In this document: in pieces, positions 19,003 to 27,071 of the stretch
Numbering within the stretch: the first letter of the stretch is position 1
Layout: every line of letters begins with the position of its first letter
Assembly (NCBI GenBank): GCA_022072125.1
Contig: JAJVIH010000029.1
Span: 1-64,000 of the forward strand
Reading direction: 5' to 3'
DNA length: 64,000 nucleotides
From: Myxococcota bacterium
GTDB lineage: Bacteria; Myxococcota; JAJVIH01
Position numbers and translations under genes: made by a program
Notes under the pieces: model-generated
Told to the model about the DNA's origin: nothing
The model's database searches: none
Seen by the model: only the letters and a program-made list of their open reading frames with translations

Positions 19003-20111
19003 TGCGCGCTTCCTTCTTCCATCATTTCCCGCACGGTCTGGCCGCCCTGCTCGCGGCGGCCGGTCTGTGTCTCGCCATGGCTTCCTGCAGCAAATCAAAG
19101 GAAGAGGCGAAGGAAGCCAGGGACAAGGCTTTCAGTGGTCAGTCCGCCGCCGAGCCCGGACAGGCCGGCGGAGGTTTCCGTCCCCTGGAGGCGGATAAAT
19201 TTCTTTCCGACCCCGCCATGCGGCGGCGCATCCTGAAAATTCCCCACGATGGAATCACGCGCCGCCTGGGCGCCCATATCTACGTCAGCATGGGCAAGTC
19301 CGAGATGAATGTGGGCGGGCAACTCTACCAGCGCATCACGGAAAAGGTGGAGTTGCGGATGAACAGCAACGGCGATTTCCTGATGAAATTCGGCCCCGCC
19401 GAGGAACAGAACCTGCGGGTGTGGGAAAAAGTGGATGTTGTCGAGGCGATCAAAACCGGGAAAAACTTTTATTCCCGTTACGCCGCCAATCCCATGATCC
19501 TGCGCAAGGGAGATGAGGATGGCGCGCGCCGTGAACTCAATCTGCGCACCCAGACATTGTCCAATTACATGAGTTTCTTCGAGCCTGCGGCGAAGTTTGA
19601 ACTGGTGGGTCCGGAGACCATTGAAGGCCGTCCCGCCAAAACCTACAAGGCGGCGCTGGACGCTTCCTTCAAACCGCCTCCCGAGGCGACAGACGCCTCC
19701 GGCACCGCGGCCATTCTGAACAAGCCCGGGCTGGGCGCCTGGCAATCCGCCTGTATCCCCACGCTGATTGACGGCTTGGTCAAGGTGGATGATCAGACCG
19801 GCGTGATCCTGGACGCCAAACTGGATGGCAAATGCGTGTTCAGGCGGGCGAAAAACCCCGTGGAATTTGTGTTGCACGTGGAGACCATGGTCAACAAGAT
19901 CGGCGCCGCCCATGACATTCAGCCGCCTGAACTGGAGCCGATCCCGCGTGAACCCGCCCCGCTCAGCAAGCCGCTGGATTTTTTTCCCAAGGCGAAAGAA
20001 TACATGACGGATGATCAGCGCAAGATCGCCGAGGCCGAGGAAGCCGAGGAAAAACGGGGCCAACCCGCCACTCCCGCGCCATCCTCTGCTCCGCGGCCGG
20101 AGGGCGAGTAG
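19002..20111 (+). CDS. Lipoprotein of unknown function
   Basis: A 369-aa protein with signal and lipobox (LCLAMASC followed by SKSKEE, a charged linker with no Asp at +2). The mature part is mixed alpha/beta with a repeated YxRITEKVEL-type pattern and a Pro/Glu-rich tail after about 320. No catalytic motif is visible and I do not recognise the family. It is the fourth gene of the coupled envelope operon (TGATG overlap upstream), and the proB start lies 5 bp after its stop. Confidence 0.75.
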   Translation: MRASFFHHFPHGLAALLAAAGLCLAMASCSKSKEEAKEARDKAFSGQSAAEPGQAGGGFRPLEADKFLSDPAMRRRILKIPHDGITRRLGAHIYVSMGKSEMNVGGQLYQRITEKVELRMNSNGDFLMKFGPAEEQNLRVWEKVDVVEAIKTGKNFYSRYAANPMILRKGDEDGARRELNLRTQTLSNYMSFFEPAAKFELVGPETIEGRPAKTYKAALDASFKPPPEATDASGTAAILNKPGLGAWQSACIPTLIDGLVKVDDQTGVILDAKLDGKCVFRRAKNPVEFVLHVETMVNKIGAAHDIQPPELEPIPREPAPLSKPLDFFPKAKEYMTDDQRKIAEAEEAEEKRGQPATPAPSSAPRPEGE

Positions 20112-20116
20112 CCGCC

Positions 20117-21277
20117 GTGGACCAGGGGTGGCGGGAGTATCCCGCATCATTTGACCGCGCGGCCTTTCTGCGCCAGGTCCGCCGGGTCGTCATCAAGATT
20201 GGCAGCGCCGTGCTCACCACTCCGGAAAGCGGGGTGGACCGGCATGTGTTTGCCGGTATCGCTTCGGGTGTGGCGGCGTTGCACCGGGCGGGTATCCAGC
20301 CGGTTCTGGTCTCCAGCGGCGCCATCGCCATGGGCATGGAGCGCCTGGGGATGCGTGAGCGGCCCCCCGAACTGGCGGTGAAGCAGGCCCTGGCCGCCAT
20401 TGGACAATCGGCGTTGATGCAACTCTGGAATCAGGAATTCGGCGTCCATGGACTGGTGGCGGGACAGGTGCTGCTGACGCATGAGGATTTGCGCCAACGG
20501 GGGCGGTTTCTGAACGCCCGGCGTACGCTCCATGAACTGATCGCGCGCAAGGCGATTCCGGTCATCAATGAGAACGACACGGTTTCCGTGGATGAGATCA
20601 AACTCGGAGACAATGATCGTCTCTCCGCGCAGGTCTGCAACCTGGTTCAGGCCGATCTGCTGGTCATTCTGACCGAACTGGAAGGACTGTACTCCGCGGA
20701 TCCCCGGAGCCACCCGGACGCCCGGCTGATTTCGGTGGCGTACAAGGTGGATGCGCGGGTGCGCGCCATGGTCGGCGTCAGCCAGTCTAGCCGGGGGACC
20801 GGCGGCATGGCCACCAAGGTGGAAGCGGTCGCCGCCGTCAACCGCGCGGGGATTCCCGCCGTGGTGATTTCCGGCAAGCGCCCGGGCGGCATCGGCATGG
20901 CGGTGCGCGGCGAGGAGATTGGCACATTCTTCGTTCCATCCGGTGATCGCCCGCACAACAGCCGCAAGGGCTGGATCGCCTTTTCATTGAAACCATCCGG
21001 TTCGTTGACGGTGGACGCGGGCGCCGCCAGCGCCCTGACCACGCGCGGGAAAAGCCTGCTGCCGGGAGGGGTCGCCGCGGTCTATGGCCAGTTTCCGGCC
21101 GGCGCGCCCGTGGATGTGTTGAATCCGGAAGGAGAAGTCATCGCCCGCGGTCTGGTGCGTTATTCCGCGGATCAAATCCGCCGCATCATGGGACTGCCGT
21201 CTTCCCGGATCCGGCGGGTGCTGGGCGAGGAAGGGCCCGACGAAATCATTCACTGCAACGACATGGCGGTGTTATGA
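20117..21277 (+). CDS. proB: Glutamate 5-kinase with PUA domain
   Basis: A 386-aa enzyme making glutamyl-5-phosphate from glutamate and ATP, the first step of proline synthesis. The amino-acid kinase fold carries VVIKIGSAVLT, SSGAIAMGMERL, QALAAIGQ, INENDTVSVDEIKLGDND and GTGGMATKVEA. A PUA domain follows from about 295 (GSLTVDAGAASAL), as in E. coli ProB. GTG at 20117 is the only reasonable start, giving about 22 extra residues before the conserved core. It sits at the tail of an envelope operon with no proA nearby. Its last 6 bp overlap the convergent regulator gene. Confidence 0.95.
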   Translation: MDQGWREYPASFDRAAFLRQVRRVVIKIGSAVLTTPESGVDRHVFAGIASGVAALHRAGIQPVLVSSGAIAMGMERLGMRERPPELAVKQALAAIGQSALMQLWNQEFGVHGLVAGQVLLTHEDLRQRGRFLNARRTLHELIARKAIPVINENDTVSVDEIKLGDNDRLSAQVCNLVQADLLVILTELEGLYSADPRSHPDARLISVAYKVDARVRAMVGVSQSSRGTGGMATKVEAVAAVNRAGIPAVVISGKRPGGIGMAVRGEEIGTFFVPSGDRPHNSRKGWIAFSLKPSGSLTVDAGAASALTTRGKSLLPGGVAAVYGQFPAGAPVDVLNPEGEVIARGLVRYSADQIRRIMGLPSSRIRRVLGEEGPDEIIHCNDMAVL

Positions 21278-22546
21278 GCGGCCTGATTCCCGCGCGAACA
21301 GGGCGACCGCCTCCTCGCTGAGCGACACGCCGCGCAAGTCCTTGATGTCCAGGCCCAGTTCGCCCGCCTTGGCCTGCAATAGCCGGATCACGTCGTCCGC
21401 CGCCACGTAGCTGAGTTCGGAGAGAATCCACACCGCGCGGACCTCATGGCGATGGGCTTCCTTGAGCGTGTCGGGGCCATTGTCGGTGATGATGCTGTCC
21501 AGACCAAGTTCATCCAGGGTGCGGCGCAGCGGATAGGCCAACTCCCGCGGGTTGCATCCGATCACAATTGCGGGGTGCGGCGGGGCCTCTAAATCCGGAG
21601 AGGACAGGGAGGCGTCGGACAATACGCAGTTGCCGCCCCGCTGCTTGGCGATTTTCTTCAGTCCCGCCGCAAGCTGGGAAATCTGTTCGATGTCCCGCAC
21701 CGGCCTCGTGACAATGCCAATGCTGAGCCCGATCAATGGAAACTCCACCGTGCGTCCATCGCGGGTGACGCTGACAAAATATCCCTTGCGCACGTCTTCC
21801 TGCGGATGGAAGCGGCTGCGTTCCGCGCGGAAGCGGCGGACGATGTCGTTGGCCAGGGACTCCGCAATTTCCGGCGGGGACATGAACACAAAATCATCTC
21901 CGCCGATATGGCCGGTGAATACCGCTTCCCCGTGGGGATCGGCTTCCTTTGCGGCGTCACGGAGCATTTGTCCGGTGGATCGGATCACCTGATCGCCATA
22001 GACAAACCCATACCGGTCATTGAACGCCTTGAAATTGTCCAGGTCCACGTAACCCACGGCGAAGGGCTTGCCTTGCTGAATCAGCGAACGCAGTTTCTGC
22101 GAAATGCCGCCAGGCCCCGGCAATAGGGTGGTGGGATTGGCGTCCAGCCAGGCCCGGGAACTATGCACCAGACGATCAACCCGGGCGGTCAGTTCACGGA
22201 TGCTGAACGGTTTGTGCATGAAGTCATCGCCGCCGGCCATCAGCCCCCGCACCTTTTCTTCCTCGGAGGACTCGGCGGAAAGAAACAGGATGGGAATAAA
22301 GCGCGAGGAACCGCTGGCGCGCATGCGCTTGCAGACAGCGATGCCGTCTTCTCCCGGCATCATCAGGTCCAGGATGATGAGATCGGGTCCGAAGTCTTCC
22401 AGAATTTCGATGGCGCGCTGGCCAGACTCGGCCTCGCGGACAAGATATCCGGCGCGCTCCAGGGTTTCCCGCACCAGCAACCGGTTGTCCGGCAAATCAT
22501 CAACAATGAGAACGGAACTGGGTCTCAAAACAACATATCCAGCCAT
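21272..22546 (-). CDS. REC-GGDDF response regulator with C-terminal pseudo-receiver
   Basis: A 424-aa protein. The receiver (about 10-125) has D16/D17 and phospho-acceptor D60 (ILDLMMPGEDG). A GGDEF-type domain spans about 140-300: the metal region YVDLDNFKAFND is present, the active-site motif is GGDDF (near 215) and there is no RxxD I-site in the usual place. The last 100 residues (AIVIGCNPRELAYPLRRTL onward) look like a receiver-like alpha/beta domain without phospho-acceptor. GGDDF departs from GG(D/E)EF, so cyclase activity is uncertain; it may be a c-di-GMP/GTP-responsive or degenerate output. The start is consistent with a candidate promoter just upstream. Confidence 0.85.
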   Translation of the reverse strand: MAGYVVLRPSSVLIVDDLPDNRLLVRETLERAGYLVREAESGQRAIEILEDFGPDLIILDLMMPGEDGIAVCKRMRASGSSRFIPILFLSAESSEEEKVRGLMAGGDDFMHKPFSIRELTARVDRLVHSSRAWLDANPTTLLPGPGGISQKLRSLIQQGKPFAVGYVDLDNFKAFNDRYGFVYGDQVIRSTGQMLRDAAKEADPHGEAVFTGHIGGDDFVFMSPPEIAESLANDIVRRFRAERSRFHPQEDVRKGYFVSVTRDGRTVEFPLIGLSIGIVTRPVRDIEQISQLAAGLKKIAKQRGGNCVLSDASLSSPDLEAPPHPAIVIGCNPRELAYPLRRTLDELGLDSIITDNGPDTLKEAHRHEVRAVWILSELSYVAADDVIRLLQAKAGELGLDIKDLRGVSLSEEAVALFARESGRS

Positions 22547-22561
22547 TGTGACAGAAGGCTT

Positions 22562-22590
22562 ACTATAAGGTGCGGATTGACGGGGAGCAA
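22562..22590 (-). promoter_or_regulatory. Candidate promoter for the REC-GGDDF gene
   Basis: Read on the minus strand, TTGCTC (22590-22585) and TATAGT (22567-22562) are separated by 17 bp. The -10 matches 5 of 6 consensus bases and the -35 is weak. The leader to the ATG at 22546 would be only about 9 nt, and no ribosome site is visible. Confidence 0.4.
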
Positions 22591-22748
22591 TGAAATTTCA
22601 TTCAAATCCTTTCTTCATGAATGGATTGAAATTGACCATACCGCCTGATAGAAAGCGTGATCCAAAGGGGTAAATGGGCGCCGGATACAGGTGAATCAAC
22701 CGCGCCGCCGCGGATTTTTCCGGCCTGCCGGAGCCGAATCATCATAAC

Positions 22749-24647
22749 ATGTGCGGCATCGCAATATTGGTGCGCAAGCGCGCCGATCAACACCGGATAC
22801 ACTCATCGCATCTTGTCAGGATGGCCCGGTTGATCGCCCACCGGGGGCCTGACGACGAAGGTTTTGTCTATCTGGGCGAACGCAATGGCAGGTTGCAATC
22901 CATGCCGGAGAATGGCCCATGGGCAATCGGCTTGGCGCACCGGCGGCTTTCGATTCTGGATTTGTCTCCCGCCGGTCATCAACCCATGCAATACCGCGAC
23001 CGTTACTGGACGGTCTACAATGGCGAGGCCTACAACTATCTGGAGGTCCGGGCCGAACTGGAAAAATTGGGGCATCGTTTTCAGTCGGGCAGCGATACCG
23101 AAGTGCTGCTTGCCGCCTGCGCCCAATGGGGGCCGGATTTCATCCAGCGATTCCGCGGCATGTGGGCCCTGGCGATTGTGGATACGGTAGAGCAAAGTCT
23201 CCTGTTTACCCGCGATCGAACGGGCATCAAACCACTGTTTATCTGGGAGACAGGCGATTATCTGGCCGCCGCCTCCGAGATCAAAGCCTTCATGGAACTC
23301 CCTGGCTTTCTCCCCCGGTTGAATGCGGATATGGCGGTTTCCATGATTCAGATGGGCAACCACCCCAGCGGCACGAGTTTTTTTGAGGGGGTGCGGGTCT
23401 TTCCTCCCGGGCGTATACGGACCTTGAACCTCCGGAAAATGGCCTGGGAACAGGAGAAATCCTACTGGTTTCCGGAGAAGGTGGCGGTCAATCGCGGTTT
23501 TGATCACCAGTCGGCAGGGGAGGCGTTCAAAGCCAAACTGGCTGAAAGCATCTCCCTCCATTTGCGAAGCGATGTTCCCGTGGGCGCCGCCCTGAGCGGG
23601 GGCCTGGACTCCAGCACCCTGGCCGCGTGGATGGTCAATCAGCGCAAGCCCAACGATCCGCCCGTGCATACCTTCAGCACCATGCTGGGCGGGGATGATA
23701 TCCGGAGCGACAGACCGTACATCGAAACCATGAACCGGGTGCTCAAGGCCTCCCCGCATTTTGATGAACCGTCGTGGGAACAAGCGGAACAGGACCTGGA
23801 ACGTTTCATCTGGTCGCAGGATGAGCCCGTGCCCAATGCATCCATGTTGATGGGTTACAGCATCGCCCGCCTGGTCGCGCGTGCTCAGGTCGTGGTGGTG
23901 ATTAACGGCCAGGGGGCGGATGAACTGTTGGCCGGATACTGGCCCATGTACCTGTACTACCTGCAGAATGAGGCCAGGCAGGCCAATCTCAGACCTCTCG
24001 TCACTCATGCCCTGGCGGCCGCCAAAAAATCCGGGAACAGGCTGTTGCTGTCCGAGTTGTTCATCCGCGGAAAAATCTTTTTCCGGCGCAGCCGTGGAGG
24101 TATCCGGTTCGAGCCAAGAGGCCATTACCAGCGGGAGGTCGTTTACCGGACCAGGGAGATGCTCCGGCAAACCCAGGATCATTTCCGGCTCTTCGCGCTC
24201 CGCGAAAGTTCCTTGCCCAACCTCTTGCGTTACGAAGATCGGAATTCCATGGCCTTCTCGGTCGAGGGACGCTACCCCTACCTGGATCATGAACTGATTG
24301 AATTGTGTCTCTCCTTCCCGATGGAATTGTTGTTCAAGGATGGCTGGACAAAATACCCCTTGCGGTTGGCGGCGGAGGGGATGTTGCCCAAGGAAATCAC
24401 CTGGCGAAAAACCAAATACGGCTGGGAATCGCCCCAACACCGCTGGTTTCATCAGGAAGCACGTCCGATGCTGGAGGCCTGGCTGAATTCCATCCGGCCG
24501 GCGTGGGATATTGTCGAGCGGGAGAGCGCACGCAAAGTGGCGGAGAACGCCTGGAAAACCCGCGACCTCGCCACCGCTGAGTCCGTTTTTCAGCTTTACT
24601 TGTTTGATCGCTGGCTGGAACGGTTCAATGTGCGCACGGCTCAATGA
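22749..24647 (+). CDS. asnB: Asparagine synthase (glutamine-hydrolysing), AsnB type
   Basis: A 632-aa enzyme. The N-terminal class II amidotransferase domain begins with the catalytic Cys directly after Met (MCGIAILV) and contains AHRGPDDEG, LAHRRLSILDLSPAGHQPM, YNGEAYN and SGSDTEVLL. The C-terminal synthetase domain has the pyrophosphate loop GAALSGGLDSSTLA and the late GQGADELLAGY and YLDHELIELCLSFP segments. It converts aspartate, glutamine and ATP to asparagine, or amidates another substrate: AsnB paralogues also serve in surface-polymer and natural-product pathways. The stop overlaps the following amidotransferase gene (ATGA), a pairing that is not usual for plain asparagine synthesis. 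Confidence 0.93.
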   Translation: MCGIAILVRKRADQHRIHSSHLVRMARLIAHRGPDDEGFVYLGERNGRLQSMPENGPWAIGLAHRRLSILDLSPAGHQPMQYRDRYWTVYNGEAYNYLEVRAELEKLGHRFQSGSDTEVLLAACAQWGPDFIQRFRGMWALAIVDTVEQSLLFTRDRTGIKPLFIWETGDYLAAASEIKAFMELPGFLPRLNADMAVSMIQMGNHPSGTSFFEGVRVFPPGRIRTLNLRKMAWEQEKSYWFPEKVAVNRGFDHQSAGEAFKAKLAESISLHLRSDVPVGAALSGGLDSSTLAAWMVNQRKPNDPPVHTFSTMLGGDDIRSDRPYIETMNRVLKASPHFDEPSWEQAEQDLERFIWSQDEPVPNASMLMGYSIARLVARAQVVVVINGQGADELLAGYWPMYLYYLQNEARQANLRPLVTHALAAAKKSGNRLLLSELFIRGKIFFRRSRGGIRFEPRGHYQREVVYRTREMLRQTQDHFRLFALRESSLPNLLRYEDRNSMAFSVEGRYPYLDHELIELCLSFPMELLFKDGWTKYPLRLAAEGMLPKEITWRKTKYGWESPQHRWFHQEARPMLEAWLNSIRPAWDIVERESARKVAENAWKTRDLATAESVFQLYLFDRWLERFNVRTAQ

Positions 24648-25225
24648 TCGCGGTTCTGGATAACCTCGATTCTTTTACCTTCAACCTCGTCCAGCAAATT
24701 GGCGCGTTGGGATATGAGCCCCAGGTTTTCCGCTGCAATCAGACCCGGTTGGACGACATCGCCGCCAGGAGACCGCAAGGAGTTGTGGTCGGTCCCGGAC
24801 CTGGTCATCCTGCGGATGCCCGTCTGGCGCATGAAGTCATCGGGCGTTTCCGCGGGGTGATTCCCGTGTTGGGGGTATGTCTTGGACACCAGGTGCTGGC
24901 GATGCAACTTGGCGGGACCATTGTACGCGCCAGCCAGGTGATGCATGGAAAAACTTCCCCGGTGCGGCATCGGAATCGCGGGATATTCCGCGGGCTTCCC
25001 AATCCCTTCCCCGCCATGAGGTACCATTCCCTGCTGGTCCAGCATGGGTCTTTGTCCTCCTCCGCTCTGGTGACCGCGTCCACAGGGGATGGTGAAGTGA
25101 TGGGCGTTGAAGTCGAAGGCGAACGCACTTTTGGCGTTCAGTTCCATCCGGAATCCCTGCTGACTCCTGATGGAACCGCGTTGATGAAGAATTTTCTATC
25201 CCTCGTTCAGGGCCTCCGGTCATAA
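24644..25225 (+). CDS. Anthranilate/aminodeoxychorismate synthase glutamine amidotransferase subunit
   Basis: A 193-aa class I glutamine amidotransferase of the TrpG/PabA type. It has DNLDSFTFNLVQ at the start, GPGPGHPADA, catalytic C79 in GVCLGHQ, the MHGKTSP segment and the His-Glu pair in FHPES. It supplies ammonia from glutamine to a chorismate-using partner (TrpE or PabB). No such partner lies in the window, and the gene is translationally coupled to asnB instead. Sequence alone does not separate TrpG from PabA, and the genes may be shared. A role together with asnB is possible but unproven. Confidence 0.9.
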   Translation: MIAVLDNLDSFTFNLVQQIGALGYEPQVFRCNQTRLDDIAARRPQGVVVGPGPGHPADARLAHEVIGRFRGVIPVLGVCLGHQVLAMQLGGTIVRASQVMHGKTSPVRHRNRGIFRGLPNPFPAMRYHSLLVQHGSLSSSALVTASTGDGEVMGVEVEGERTFGVQFHPESLLTPDGTALMKNFLSLVQGLRS

Positions 25226-25299
25226 TTCATGGCGGCCTGTACCAAGCTGGGACTTTATTCCCGGTGTTATAGCCAGCCCGCCCCTGCATGATGATAATT

Positions 25300-25328
25300 T
25301 TGCCATCCCAATGGCCCCGGACTATGAC
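25300..25328 (+). promoter_or_regulatory. Candidate promoter for the SH3-repeat gene
   Basis: TTGCCA (25300-25305) and TATGAC (25323-25328) have a 17-bp spacer; the -35 matches 5 of 6 and the -10 4 of 6 consensus bases. The leader would be about 67 nt to the ATG at 25403. Confidence 0.45.
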
Positions 25329-25402
25329 TGTCGGTCTCAGGCAGGGAGCAGGTGTGTGGGGTTATTTCACCAATTGACAACGACATCGGGATGAGGATGG
25401 GC

Positions 25403-26803
25403 ATGCTCGGTAAACTCTGTATTCCGTTATTCTTGGGCGCGGCATTGTTGACGGCGCCGCTGTGTGTTTCCGCCCAGGACAAGGTTGATAAATCCATCAA
25501 GGCGGGTTCATCCGCCGTGATGTCCAAGGGGTATACGCTCAGGGATGTCCCGGAGAAGAAGTTCACCGCCGTAACGGATGCGGACAAGGGCAGCACCGTC
25601 AAGGTTGTTGAAATCCAGGACCGCTGGGCGAAGGTGGAACTGGATGGCAAGGCCGGGTGGATGCCGCTGCGTCTTCTGAAAAAGGCTGGCAAGGGCGAGG
25701 ATGATGGCGCGGTTGCGGATGCGGATGAAAAACCCGCCAAGAACAAGAAGAAAAAGAAGAAGGGCAAAAAGGGCGGTGATGACGATGCCGCCGCCGCGGA
25801 CAGCGGCCCGGCAATCGAGACCGGCAACGCAGTCCTGAAGAAGGCCTACAAGCTGCGCAGCACCACCACCAAGAAATATGAGGTGACCGGCAAGGCCAAA
25901 AAAGGCGAATCCGTGACTCTTGTCTCCACCGAAGGCAAATGGGCCAAGGTGCGCCGATCAAACGGCGAAGAGGGATACCTGCCTGCCCGCCTGGTGGAGC
26001 AGAAAGAAGGCGCTGGAGATCAGACGCCTGCCGCCTCTCCCGCCTTGGTCGAGGAGAAAAAGCCCGAACCCGCCGCGGCTTCCGCCGTGCTGGCGGAGGG
26101 AGGTCAGGCCCGGGTGAGATACCGCTTTGAACTTCGCTCCACGAACCAGAAGGATTTCAAGGTCACCGGCAACGCCAACGAAGGTGTTCTCGCCACCGTG
26201 GTGAAACTCGGGAAAAACTGGGCGCAGATTCGCACCCGCGATGGCGCGGAAGGCTGGATCCCACTGACCTATATCGAGGCCGCCGCCGGGGAGCCCGCGC
26301 CGCCGCCCGCCGCCTTCCAGGAAGAGTCCGCCACCGCGGCGGCTCCAAAAAGCGACGCCCCCAAGCCGGAGGCCGCCGTCAATATGGAAGAAACTCCCAG
26401 TGCGAAACCAACCTCCGATGATCTTTCCGCCTCCTCCGGATTTGAACGCGAAGGTGTGTCTGGGAGCGTGGGCAAGTCCCTGCGCGGCCCCGTGGACAAA
26501 CCGGTTTCCACCTGGGTGTGGGTGACTGGCGGCTTGGCCATCGCCGGCGCTGGCGTGGGTTCGGTTTTCGCTCTCAACAACGAACTCAAGAAAGTGGAAG
26601 GCAAGGACAATCCCAACAGCAGCCGCGACAACGCCATCGCCATGGGCGGATTCGCCGCCGCCGGCGTATTCGGCCTGACCTCCCTGGTGCTGTATTTGAC
26701 CGATCCGGGAGACAGCCGCGCTGAGTCCGCTTCCACTCCGCTCCAGGTCAGCCCGATGATCACGGGCAGCGGAGGCGGCATTGGGGTTGCGGGCGGGTTC
26801 TGA
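25403..26803 (+). CDS. Secreted/membrane protein with three SH3b repeats
   Basis: A 466-aa protein with a signal peptide (to about VSAQ). Three bacterial SH3 repeats follow, each of the pattern L-R-x4-K-x-(F/Y)-x-V-T-x-A-x-x-G and W-A-K/Q-(V/I)-R ending in G-(W/Y)-(M/L/I)-P, near 35-90, 140-200 and 230-290. A lysine-rich linker (about 112-125) separates the first two. After an acidic/Ala-Pro linker there are two hydrophobic helices (about 370-390 and 415-435), an arrangement often seen at the C-end of myxobacterial envelope proteins. SH3b repeats commonly bind cell-wall peptides, so a peptidoglycan-contact role is inferred. GAGG lies 6 bp before ATG 25403, which decides the start over 25391 and 25397. 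Confidence 0.75.
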   Translation: MLGKLCIPLFLGAALLTAPLCVSAQDKVDKSIKAGSSAVMSKGYTLRDVPEKKFTAVTDADKGSTVKVVEIQDRWAKVELDGKAGWMPLRLLKKAGKGEDDGAVADADEKPAKNKKKKKKGKKGGDDDAAAADSGPAIETGNAVLKKAYKLRSTTTKKYEVTGKAKKGESVTLVSTEGKWAKVRRSNGEEGYLPARLVEQKEGAGDQTPAASPALVEEKKPEPAAASAVLAEGGQARVRYRFELRSTNQKDFKVTGNANEGVLATVVKLGKNWAQIRTRDGAEGWIPLTYIEAAAGEPAPPPAAFQEESATAAAPKSDAPKPEAAVNMEETPSAKPTSDDLSASSGFEREGVSGSVGKSLRGPVDKPVSTWVWVTGGLAIAGAGVGSVFALNNELKKVEGKDNPNSSRDNAIAMGGFAAAGVFGLTSLVLYLTDPGDSRAESASTPLQVSPMITGSGGGIGVAGGF

Positions 26804-26827
26804 ACCAGACCGTCTTGTGGACAATCA

Positions 26828-26862
26828 AAACCGCCGCCTTTCCAGGCGGCGGTTTGTTTTTA
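26828..26862. terminator. Bidirectional intrinsic terminator
   Basis: A perfect 12-bp stem, AAACCGCCGCCT (26828-26839), loop TTCC, AGGCGGCGGTTT (26844-26855), is followed by GTTTTTAT on the plus side and by TTTTGATTGT when read on the minus strand. It lies between the convergent SH3-repeat gene and the small lipoprotein gene and can serve both. Confidence 0.92.
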
Positions 26863-27066
26863 TGGTTGGACGCGGTCTGACGATGTGGCGGCGCCGTCTG
26901 GCGGTCCGGCGCTGGCGTCCGCGGGCGCTTTCTTGACGCAGGAGCCAGAATCGTCTTCCTGAAAACCATCCAGGCAGCGGAAGGTTTTCGTGGGGCCACT
27001 GGTGTCGCACCCGCCAATCAGCATGGCGGTGATGGCGGGAACCAACAGGGAGATCATCCGCTTCAT
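26860..27066 (-). CDS. Small lipoprotein
   Basis: A 68-aa protein: signal peptide MKRMISLLVPAITAML, lipobox IGGC, then a short mature part with two further Cys (FRCLDGF and GSCVKK) and an Ala/Pro/Asp-rich tail. The function is unknown. It starts 5 bp after the stop of the REC-PATAN-DnaJ-TPR gene and ends at the bidirectional terminator, so it is the last gene of that operon. Its size makes it easy to miss; the clean signal and lipobox support it. Confidence 0.7.
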   Translation of the reverse strand: MKRMISLLVPAITAMLIGGCDTSGPTKTFRCLDGFQEDDSGSCVKKAPADASAGPPDGAATSSDRVQP

Positions 27067-27071
27067 GGCGT

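Noticed and set aside
22626-22654. TTGAAA-N17-TAGAAA as an asnB promoter
   Set aside because: The spacing fits but the -10 is poor and the leader is nearly 90 nt; not strong enough to list.
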